Of a DNA stretch of 64,000 nucleotides, positions 52,494 through 59,871 are shown piece by piece. A program made the translations under genes and the position numbers. The stretch covers positions 806,001 to 870,000 of the forward strand of contig CP121321.1 in assembly GCA_043585095.1 (NCBI GenBank), given 5' to 3'. Source of the DNA: JANQIO01 sp043585095 (GTDB taxonomy: Bacteria > Pseudomonadota > Gammaproteobacteria > Pseudomonadales > Halieaceae). The stretch's first letter is position 1. Every line of letters begins with the position of its first letter. Under the pieces are notes generated by a model, which worked only from the letters and a program-made list of their open reading frames with translations, ran no database searches and had not been told where the DNA came from.

Positions 52494-52817
52494 TTACCTT
52501 ATATGGGCTAAATCCGGGTGGTCTGGAGGGGCGTAACATACATAGCCCAACGCTTTAGTGACGTGGTCTATACGGACGGTCAAACGACTCCGATGAAGAT
52601 CCGATGAAAGAAACCCGCTTTGATTGGGCTTTTTTCCTAGCATTACCAAGTTGGGAGCGGGGTATTTTTTCTAAAGAGCACTCTTACTAAAATTAGAGTG
52701 GTCAAAATAAAAGTACGCTTTGGTGTCGATCTAACAACTAACAATATGGATGTGAATGCATCGTTGCCACAGACCCACAGGTCCTGGGAGCCGCTTCACG
52801 CCAAGGAGCACAATGTC
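52494..52817. other. Gene-free stretch upstream of the HsaA-like gene
   Basis: About 320 bp with no ORF I accept (an in-frame extension to 52698 exists). At 52678-52700 there is CACTCTTACTAAAATTAGAGTG, an imperfect palindrome with 6-bp arms (CACTCT/AGAGTG) that could be an operator. Around 52615-52640 there is a weak hairpin ending in six T (AAACCCGCTTTGATTGGGC then TTTTTT), a possible terminator. Nothing else recognised. Confidence 0.45.
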
Positions 52818-54038
52818 ATGACAGCTGCTGAAAAACTGAACACTGAGTCCTCTTCCGGTACACACACTGAAGATCGGGATAAGAAGGCCCTAATCGCCAG
52901 CGATATCCTCGCTCGAATCGTTGATATGCAGCCACGGCTCCGCGAACGCGCCGCACAATCGCGCGAAGAGCGCCGCGTTCCAATGGACAGCATACAAGAG
53001 CTTCAAGACGCTGGTTTTTTCCTGGCGCTGCAGCCGGAAGCCTACGGCGGCTATGAGCTAGATCCGCAGGATTTCTTCCGTATGCAGATCGCTATCGCCG
53101 AAGGCTGCATGTCTACCGCCTGGGCGAGTGGCATCATCGCGGTACACGCGTTCCAGTTAGCGTTGATGGACAAGCGCGCACAGGAGGAAGTCTGGGGAGA
53201 AGATATCCACACGCGCGTGTCGTCGTCTTACGCCCCACTGGGCAAAGTCGAAGTGGTCGACGGTGGCTTCAAGCTGAGTGGCCGCTGGGGCTGGAGCTCT
53301 GGGAGTAACCACTGCACCTGGGTACTGTTGGGTGCAATTATCCCCGGTGACGGCTATCGCACATTTTTGCTGCCGAAAAGCGATTACGAAATTGTCGACA
53401 CCTGGCACTCGATGGGCTTGCAAGGTACCGGGTCTAACGACATCGTCGTCGACGATGTATTTGTTCCCGATTACCGCACGCACAAGCAGACAGATGGTTT
53501 CGGCGGCACAAACCCGGGTGTGGATGACACCAGCGCACCGCTGTATCACTTGCCCTGGGCACAGACTTTCATTCGCGTGGTATCAACACCAGCCATTGGC
53601 GCGGCACGCGATGGCCTTCGCCTGTACAAAGAGCTGGTTGTCAGCAAAGCCAGCGGCGATGCCACCAAATTGGCCGGCGATGTCTCAACGACTGAGCGCG
53701 TAGCGGCAGCAGAAGTTGAGCTGGATGAAATGGAAGCCATTCTGATGCGCAATTTTGACGTCATGATGGAGGCGGCTCGCAGCGGGCAACCGATTTCCAT
53801 CGAGTCTCGCGCGCGCTACCGCTTGCAGGCTTCGCGTGTGATCGAACGCAGCATGGCTGTCATCGATAGCCTGTTTTCCTCTGCAGGTGGCAGCAGCGTG
53901 TTTCTGGGCAGCGATATCCAGCAGCGTTTTCTGGATATACACACTGCGCGAGCCCACGTTGCCAACAATCCGACGCCTTTCGCTCGCAACCTCGGCGCGG
54001 TACTACTAGGCGCCGAGAATCAGGACTTCTTTATCTAG
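52818..54038 (+). CDS. HsaA-like flavin-dependent monooxygenase (acyl-CoA dehydrogenase fold)
   Basis: About 406 residues of the HsaA/HpaB-like group that shares the acyl-CoA dehydrogenase fold but hydroxylates aromatic substrates with reduced flavin. Signatures: GFFLALQPEAYGGYELDPQDF, EGCMSTAWASGIIAVHAFQL, LSGRWGWSSGSNHCTWVLLG, WHSMGLQGTGSNDIVVDDVF and the C-terminal SSAGGSSVFLGSDIQQRFLD. In actinobacteria HsaA converts 3-HSA in steroid ring degradation. The start ATG 52818 has AGGAG 10 bases upstream and begins TAAEKLNTESSS; longer starts exist. The flavin reductase partner (HsaB) is not adjacent. Confidence 0.88.
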   Translation: MTAAEKLNTESSSGTHTEDRDKKALIASDILARIVDMQPRLRERAAQSREERRVPMDSIQELQDAGFFLALQPEAYGGYELDPQDFFRMQIAIAEGCMSTAWASGIIAVHAFQLALMDKRAQEEVWGEDIHTRVSSSYAPLGKVEVVDGGFKLSGRWGWSSGSNHCTWVLLGAIIPGDGYRTFLLPKSDYEIVDTWHSMGLQGTGSNDIVVDDVFVPDYRTHKQTDGFGGTNPGVDDTSAPLYHLPWAQTFIRVVSTPAIGAARDGLRLYKELVVSKASGDATKLAGDVSTTERVAAAEVELDEMEAILMRNFDVMMEAARSGQPISIESRARYRLQASRVIERSMAVIDSLFSSAGGSSVFLGSDIQQRFLDIHTARAHVANNPTPFARNLGAVLLGAENQDFFI

Positions 54039-54079
54039 AGTTGGGCGTAAGATGACGCGCACCGCGCGGCGGTTGGGCG

Positions 54080-54565
54080 TTGGTCTCGCATTTTAAAGCT
54101 GCGGTAGCCGCGACTCCTGTGCGTACACGAACCCTCATGGCAGGCCTGGGATACGCAGGCCTGCTGCCGTTCTACGGTACGGCGTTTTACTACGTGGCAA
54201 GGGCACCTGAGTACCAGTATGCCGCATTAGCCTTCATCATCTATGCCATCGTTATACTCGCGTTCCTCGGCGGAACACTGTGGGGTTATGCCGTCACGCT
54301 GGCTCCGGCCGCTAAGTATCGACGCTTGTTGCTAAGTAATACCGTCGCGTTGTTCGCGGCCACCGCAGGAGTAATCGCCATATTTGGTGGGCTCTTCGCC
54401 GCTGTCACGGCACTGGCATTGGGCCAGCTGGGATTGCTGGCTTATGAACGAGCTGCCGCGGGTTCTCTTGGCTGGTATCTGCGGCTGCGGACACGCCTAA
54501 CGTTGGGCGCGCTGCCAGCGCATCTGCTTGTATTATTCGCCATGGTGCGTCCAATCAACGGATAG
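54080..54565 (+). CDS. DUF3429 membrane protein
   Basis: A 161-residue protein with about five membrane segments (GYAGLLPFYGTAFYYVA, YAALAFIIYAIVILAFLGG, LLLSNTVALFAATAGVIAIF and others). The pattern LGYAGLLPF and AILAFLGGTLWGYA type sequence fit DUF3429. Function unknown. The frame starts with TTG 54080; the ATG at 54137 (MAGLGYAG) is the alternative start. It ends 14 bp before the glycosyltransferase gene. Confidence 0.75.
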   Translation: MVSHFKAAVAATPVRTRTLMAGLGYAGLLPFYGTAFYYVARAPEYQYAALAFIIYAIVILAFLGGTLWGYAVTLAPAAKYRRLLLSNTVALFAATAGVIAIFGGLFAAVTALALGQLGLLAYERAAAGSLGWYLRLRTRLTLGALPAHLLVLFAMVRPING

Positions 54566-54579
54566 GGCAGACTGCTGCC

Positions 54580-55764
54580 ATGGCAAGAATTTTACTCGCA
54601 AGTCAGTGGGGCGGAGGTGCCGGACACGCGCGCAAGCTGCTCGCCCTGGCGGACAGCCTCAGGTCCGTCGGCCACGAACCGGTGCTTGCACTTCCGGACC
54701 TTATTTCTGCGCGACACGTCGAGCGTCGCCGAGGTCACTCCATCGTCCAAGGGCCGGTGTGGCGCGGTCGTATTCTCAAGCGCCAGCCCACGCGAGGCTT
54801 TGCCGATATCATGGCCCAGCAGGGTTTTGCAGATTCTTCGGTTCTGTTCCCCCTTGTCGATGCCTGGGATAGCTTGCTCGACCATTTATCTCCAGAAGTA
54901 GTCATCGCCGACTATGCGCCGATGTTGTGTTTGGCAGCGCATGGCAAGCTGCCCCTGATGGCCATCGGCGTTCCCTTTTGCCTTCCGCCGTCGACTATGA
55001 ACAGTTTCCCGGCCCTGAATTCGGAGGCGAAGGCGGCATTCCCCGAAAAGCAGTTACTGCATAACGCCAACGCCTGGTTGCAGCACAATGACAGACCCAC
55101 TCTCGATGCCTTGCCTGCCATCCACCCCGATCAATACAGCCTCTGTTTTGGTCTTCCCCAGCTGGACCCCTATCAGCATTTCGCGCGGGCACGACCCGTG
55201 CAACCCTACCGGAGAATCACCGAAGCGCCTCTAGGTGCTGCACCGGCAGGACCGCGGTGCACTGTGTTTGCGTATCTATCGGCCCGCCATAAGCCCGCCA
55301 TGCAGCTTTTGCTGGCGCTGGCTGAACAGGGTGTGCTCGTTGAAGTGAGCCTGCGGGATTTCAGCAGGCCGGTGGCGAGGCGTTTGGTCGCCGCGGGTGT
55401 ATTGGTGCATGAAGGTCTTGCCAATCTGCATGATGCGCTGTCGCGTAACTCTCTATATATCCATCACGGTAGTGAAGGCGCTGCCGCAGATGGATTAATG
55501 TTCGGGAGGCCACAGCTTTGCCTACCGATTGATCTGGAAAAGCAGTTGATCAGCCAGTCCCTCCGAGAGCTGGGCGTTGCTCGCGTTATACAAGGGAAAC
55601 AGTTACCGGATGATGCAGTTGACCAGACACTGGCAACGGTCAGTGACAAGACGCTTCACCAACAGGCACACGGTCTGTCGGAGTGGCTTTGCCGCGAGCA
55701 AAGCTGTCGTGGCCTGGAGTCTGTTGTCGAGGCCGTACAAGTTGTGGTTGACGTTAAGCACTAG
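54580..55764 (+). CDS. Glycosyltransferase, GT1/MGT-like GT-B fold
   Basis: A 394-residue protein. The N-terminal ILLASQWGGGAGHARKLLAL is the GT-B acceptor-domain nucleotide/glycine motif; the C-terminal donor domain holds the HHGSEGAAADGLMFGRPQLC loop that resembles the UDP-sugar-binding motif of GT1/MurG enzymes, then LPIDLEKQLISQSLRELGV. Probably uses a nucleotide sugar; the acceptor (lipid, polyketide, sterol) is unknown. Its end overlaps the next gene's possible start by a few codons. Identity as GT1 is moderate. Confidence 0.75.
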   Translation: MARILLASQWGGGAGHARKLLALADSLRSVGHEPVLALPDLISARHVERRRGHSIVQGPVWRGRILKRQPTRGFADIMAQQGFADSSVLFPLVDAWDSLLDHLSPEVVIADYAPMLCLAAHGKLPLMAIGVPFCLPPSTMNSFPALNSEAKAAFPEKQLLHNANAWLQHNDRPTLDALPAIHPDQYSLCFGLPQLDPYQHFARARPVQPYRRITEAPLGAAPAGPRCTVFAYLSARHKPAMQLLLALAEQGVLVEVSLRDFSRPVARRLVAAGVLVHEGLANLHDALSRNSLYIHHGSEGAAADGLMFGRPQLCLPIDLEKQLISQSLRELGVARVIQGKQLPDDAVDQTLATVSDKTLHQQAHGLSEWLCREQSCRGLESVVEAVQVVVDVKH

Positions 55765-56854
55765 ACGCTCGGCGCAGTGCTCTCAGGTCCTTAGCGCTTT
55801 TCCCGGCAGGCGCATCATTGCCGAAGAGCAGCGTTGGCAGGCTGGCTACCCCTGGCCCCAACGGCGCTTTCAGACAGAGTTTGGAAGCCTGGTCGTCTCC
55901 GCTTTCATAGCGCTTATGTCCACCATGTTGTCCGCGCCGCCGGCGCAGGCCGCCACCGTGCAGCGCTATCAGCAGCAGGATCGCGGTCTGAACATTGTTA
56001 TAGAGGACAGCGTTCCGGCAGCCCAGCGAGCGGATGTATTACGATGGCTTACTGAGACCGCAGACAGCATGGCCGGCGTGTTAGGTCACTGGCCGCGTCA
56101 GGAATGGCAGGTCACGGTCGCGCGCTACAACTCCCGCGGGAATGACCCGGTACCCTGGGCGCAGGTTAATCGTGGGAATCCCGATACCGTCACGTTTTAT
56201 GTGGATCCTTCGGCTGATTACCAGATGCTGTCGAGCGATTGGACGGCCTATCATGAGTTCTCACATTTGTTGCTGCCGTATCGAGGTTGGGGTGACATGT
56301 GGTTTAGCGAGGGTTTGGCGAGCTATTACCAGAATTTGTTGCAAGCTCGCTACGGCGTAATGGACGAGGAGACGATGTGGCAACGGCTACACGATGGGTT
56401 TGTGAGAGGCCGTGAGAACAAGAGGCCGGACATCACGCTAGCCGCCTTGAGCCCAATCATGCGAGAGCAGCGCAGTTACATGCGTGTTTACTGGAGCGGT
56501 GCCTGGTATTTCTTCAAAGCCGATACTGAGTTGCGACAGCGCACAGGCGGCGAGCAAAGCCTTGATACCGCGCTGGGCGCACTGAACGCCTGCTGTGCCG
56601 ACGAAAAGCTGTCAGCTAAAGCGATCGCACGAAAGCTCGATATCTTGACCGGGCAGCAGCTGTTCCTCCCATTATTCACCCGGGTCGCCAACAGCTATGC
56701 ATTGCCGCCTTTCGAGACGCTTTATCAAGAATTGGGGATCAGCATTGTTGATGGCGAGGTCGCACTGACAGGGCAGGGCAGCGCCTCAGGGCAGGAAGGT
56801 TTGGGTGCGCAGAATCTAAGACGCGGGATCGTGCAGGGCGTTACTATTCCGTAG
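55748..56854 (+). CDS. Secreted zinc metallopeptidase-like protein (HEXXH)
   Basis: About 368 residues. A hydrophobic signal segment FGSLVVSAFIALMSTML is followed by APPAQA. The metallopeptidase motif HEFSH with the zinc-ligand Glu 19 residues later (WFSEGLASYYQN) fits M1/M61 gluzincins. Other parts: VTVARYNSRGN, VPWAQVNRGNPDTVTFYVDP and YWSGAWYFFKADTELRQRTG. The start is uncertain: the frame extends up to 55577 inside the glycosyltransferase, with TTG at 55742/55748 and no good ribosome site. Function and substrate are unknown. Confidence 0.7.
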   Translation: MTLSTRRSAQCSQVLSAFPGRRIIAEEQRWQAGYPWPQRRFQTEFGSLVVSAFIALMSTMLSAPPAQAATVQRYQQQDRGLNIVIEDSVPAAQRADVLRWLTETADSMAGVLGHWPRQEWQVTVARYNSRGNDPVPWAQVNRGNPDTVTFYVDPSADYQMLSSDWTAYHEFSHLLLPYRGWGDMWFSEGLASYYQNLLQARYGVMDEETMWQRLHDGFVRGRENKRPDITLAALSPIMREQRSYMRVYWSGAWYFFKADTELRQRTGGEQSLDTALGALNACCADEKLSAKAIARKLDILTGQQLFLPLFTRVANSYALPPFETLYQELGISIVDGEVALTGQGSASGQEGLGAQNLRRGIVQGVTIP

Positions 56855-57051
56855 CACTCAGTCCGACTCCGCCAGGGTAGTTACCCAAATTATTGCCAGA
56901 TTCCAGGCCACGTTCAGGACCGAGAGGCATACCTTGAGGAACAACTGACAGATACAAGCGTGGCCCGCTGCAGTAACGCCACTGGAAAATGCATTACAGG
57001 CAGCGGAGCACCGGGCGTGCAGCCCGGCGTGGATTACCGAATACGGCTTAC

Positions 57052-57087
57052 CAGAGTCCGAAACAGAGTCCGAAACAGAGTCCGGAA
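57052..57087. repeat. Three 12-bp repeats CAGAGTCCGAAA
   Basis: CAGAGTCCGAAA occurs twice and a third, diverged copy (CAGAGTCCGGAA) follows. Lies in the 268-bp gap 56855-57122, which otherwise holds a 6-bp-stem hairpin at 57011-57027 (CCGGGC-GTGCA-GCCCGG) and no gene. Confidence 0.8.
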
Positions 57088-57122
57088 AAAGATTCCGGAT
57101 AACAGGGTCTGGCTCGCCGGGA

Positions 57123-57470
57123 TTACGTCGCCGCGCGCTGTAACTTCCAGGTGGCGCCTTCTTTGGAGTCTTCAGTGTAGCGATACTTCACGCGCGTGCC
57201 GGGCCGCATGTCTTTAATAGCACTGTCCACGGGTGCTTTGAACTGCACCTTCTCACGCTTGCGCATGTTGCAGGACGCGTCTTTGTCGGCGGGCTTTGCA
57301 GAATGAAATGCCACGTAAACGTTATCTTCGCTGCCAGACTGGCGCTTTACATAGCCTTCCATCACGCAGTCGCGAACGGTTTCGGCTGTGCTGGGAAGGG
57401 AAACGGCTAGCAGAGAAGTTGCCAGCAATGGCGTAATAATGGCTGTAATAGCCAGTGAAGTCTTTTTCAT
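57123..57470 (-). CDS. Small secreted basic protein
   Basis: A 115-residue protein with a signal peptide (MKKTSLAITAIITPLLATSL, cleaved near TAETV) and a mature domain rich in Lys and Arg with three Cys (DCVMEGYVKR, DASCNMRKREKVQFK). The tail RPGTRVKYRYTEDSKEG then ATWKLQ suggests a small beta fold. Ribosome site GGGAGAAAA lies before the ATG. No family recognised. Confidence 0.7.
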   Translation of the reverse strand: MKKTSLAITAIITPLLATSLLAVSLPSTAETVRDCVMEGYVKRQSGSEDNVYVAFHSAKPADKDASCNMRKREKVQFKAPVDSAIKDMRPGTRVKYRYTEDSKEGATWKLQRAAT

Positions 57471-57952
57471 GTGTTTTCTCCCAATTCGTTATCACAACGA
57501 GTACAGGGTTTACCGCTGCTCGGCGCGGCCCCGTGCCTGCAGGCTAATGTTCCATAGCGACGGTTAATCTACGTCTGCCTGTGCAGGTCTGAAATGAGAG
57601 AGCCTGTGGTACCGGCGTTTTGGAGCGCTTGCGGGCGCACCTGAAACCAATCTACTCTTCACTAAACTACTCTTTACCGCGGGTACGTGTCACACGAGTA
57701 CCACTTACTGCAAGTATCAGACATGCTACTGTCAGGCCGTTGCGGAGTGGCTGAGTGGCCAAAACCCGCGCTATAACAGGACTTGAGAAGCACTATAACG
57801 CTGGCCTGACGGGTTCCGCAATAAAATTCATCATTTTGTAATAATTTATTCACAAAACTAACACTTTGGTGTGTTTTCGAGGCCAAATACTACCAAAAAA
57901 CCAACAAAATCAGATATTTGCATCCACTTCGGCCCTTATACTTAAATCCCCC
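57471..57952. other. Gene-free stretch between small secreted protein and lipoprotein gene
   Basis: About 480 bp without a coding frame that I trust. It becomes AT-rich from 57820 (ATTTTGTAATAATTTATTCACA), probably including the promoter of the next gene. A direct repeat CTACTCTT is seen around 57650-57670. The extension of the lipoprotein frame to 57866 is considered non-coding. Confidence 0.45.
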
Positions 57953-59785
57953 ATGATGTCATCTTTATCGCAGGTTGCCCTACATTTAGCAAAGCGTTAT
58001 TGCCTGTTATGCCTGTTATGCCTGACCTGCGTTGTGATGCTTTTAACTGCGTGTGAGCCTGAAGAAGCCGGCGTTTTCAGCCCATTCAGCGCAGCGGACC
58101 AAGCGCTTCCGCTGCTGTCTTCGTCGCAGCGAGAGCAGCTTCTCGATATCGCAGATAAAGCAATCCTCGACGCGGTGAGCGGGCGTTCAGGCGCGCGAGC
58201 AGCCGCGACCGAATTCGACGCAATGCCCAACCGGGTCTATGTGGTGCTGTGGCAAAGCGGTCGCAAGCTTGGCGCCGGCCTTTCCCAGAGCGACAACCTG
58301 GCGAGTGGTGTCTATCAGGCAGCTCGCCACGCGCTGGCGGAGAGGGTGCCAGCCGGTGCAGCCGGGCTTGATGTACACATTCATATATTGGGCGCTGACC
58401 AAAGCTGGGATGACGGCGGTTATCAACAGGGTTTACACGGTGTCTCGCTGCGCCGCAAGCAGGCGGTTACGGTCTACCCCTCTTGGGCGATCGAGACCAA
58501 CACGCGCGAGGCAAAGTTGCTGGCGCGTTTAAGCAAACAGTTGAATGCAATCGACCCCGGAGCGCGGCCACCGGGGCAGTTCTACTTCCCTGCAGACCAT
58601 TTTGCACGCCCGTTTTCTGCTGCGTCAGATCGCGCAGTTCGTCGCTATTACAAGGGCAGCACGCCGCAGTTGCGCCCGGGAATCACGCGTGAGCGCTTCA
58701 ACCGGATGCATCGCCTTGCGCGGCAATGGCTGCTGCATGCCATAACTGACGAGGGAGACTTTCGTTACCTATACTATCCGAGCCGCGACAGTTTTCCCGA
58801 AGATCGAAATAATATGATTAGGCAGTTGATGTCTTCCCGGGGGCTCGCCGAACTCGCAAAGGGTGACAGCGGTATCTTGCCCCTGCATCGTCGAAATCTG
58901 GCCTATGTCATGACGCATTGGTACAGGGAATCTGAGTCCGAGGCTTACATATGGTTTCGAGATAAATCCAAGCTCGGTGCGAACGCCATGGCCCTTCGCA
59001 CCCTGGTGGCCAGTCCTTTGTTCAATCAATACCGACCTCAGGCCCAAAGGCTGTTGCGCGGCATTCGGAGCCTGCAGCAGCCGGACGGCAATCTGCAAGC
59101 CTGGTACCGGGCGCCCGACTATCACTTCGATGAGGCACGACTCTTAAGTTTTTACTCTGGCGAGGCAATTCTGGCGTTAGTTGAATACCATCTGCGCACC
59201 GGCGACCCTGCGGCGCTGCAGGCAGCTCGCACAAGCCAAGCGTACTTTTTGCGACGCTATGTCGATGAAATTGACGAACACTACTACCCCGCCTATGTGC
59301 CCTGGCACGCACAAAGTCTATCGGCGCTGTATAAAATCACCGGGCTACCGGCCTACGCAGAAGCGGTTTTTGTGCTGACCGATAAGCTACTCGAATTGCA
59401 ACAGGTGGAGGCGGGCGAGCAGCCTGACCATCTGGGCCGTTTTTACAATCCTCTGACGCCGGAATACGGCTCACCCCACGCCAGCTCCGATGGCGTCTAT
59501 ACCGAAGGCCTGGCCTACGCCTATGAGCTCGCTGTATTGACCCGCGATGCCGCGCGGATTGACCGCTATCGACGGGCGCTACTGCTGGCGCTACACAACC
59601 TCGGAAACCTGCAGTATCGAGACGACAGGCTTTATTTCGTCCGAAATACGGCGGCAGTAAAAGGCGCCTTCCGCATACATAGTTCCAACAACAGGGTGCG
59701 TGTTGATAGCGTCCAACATGCGCTCGATGCATTCGATAAGGTGGCGGCGTTGATGGCAGCCGGGCAGCTTCAATTTGACGGCTAG
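57953..59785 (+). CDS. Large lipoprotein of unknown function, alpha/alpha-barrel-like
   Basis: About 610 residues. Signal peptide of the lipoprotein type with Cys-rich hydrophobic segment (YCLLCLLCLTCVVMLLTAC); lipidation at Cys34 by the box LLTAC. The N-terminal domain (about 40-240) includes RVYVVLWQSGRKLGAGLSQS and DVHIHILGADQSWDDGG, and the C-terminal domain (about 270-610) has helix pairs of a glycoside-hydrolase-like alpha/alpha toroid: LARQWLLHAITDEGDFRYLY, AILALVEYHLRTGDPAALQ, YPAYVPWHAQSLSALYKITG and EGLAYAYELAVLTRDA. A role in cell-surface polysaccharide or lipid processing is a guess. Confidence 0.72.
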   Translation: MMSSLSQVALHLAKRYCLLCLLCLTCVVMLLTACEPEEAGVFSPFSAADQALPLLSSSQREQLLDIADKAILDAVSGRSGARAAATEFDAMPNRVYVVLWQSGRKLGAGLSQSDNLASGVYQAARHALAERVPAGAAGLDVHIHILGADQSWDDGGYQQGLHGVSLRRKQAVTVYPSWAIETNTREAKLLARLSKQLNAIDPGARPPGQFYFPADHFARPFSAASDRAVRRYYKGSTPQLRPGITRERFNRMHRLARQWLLHAITDEGDFRYLYYPSRDSFPEDRNNMIRQLMSSRGLAELAKGDSGILPLHRRNLAYVMTHWYRESESEAYIWFRDKSKLGANAMALRTLVASPLFNQYRPQAQRLLRGIRSLQQPDGNLQAWYRAPDYHFDEARLLSFYSGEAILALVEYHLRTGDPAALQAARTSQAYFLRRYVDEIDEHYYPAYVPWHAQSLSALYKITGLPAYAEAVFVLTDKLLELQQVEAGEQPDHLGRFYNPLTPEYGSPHASSDGVYTEGLAYAYELAVLTRDAARIDRYRRALLLALHNLGNLQYRDDRLYFVRNTAAVKGAFRIHSSNNRVRVDSVQHALDAFDKVAALMAAGQLQFDG

Positions 59786-59871
59786 CGGGGCGGCTGTACA
59801 GGCTCGATTTCCCGTAGGCCTCCAGCGTGCAAACGCATACGCGCCTGGTGATGCTGGATCTGGTGCCATGG

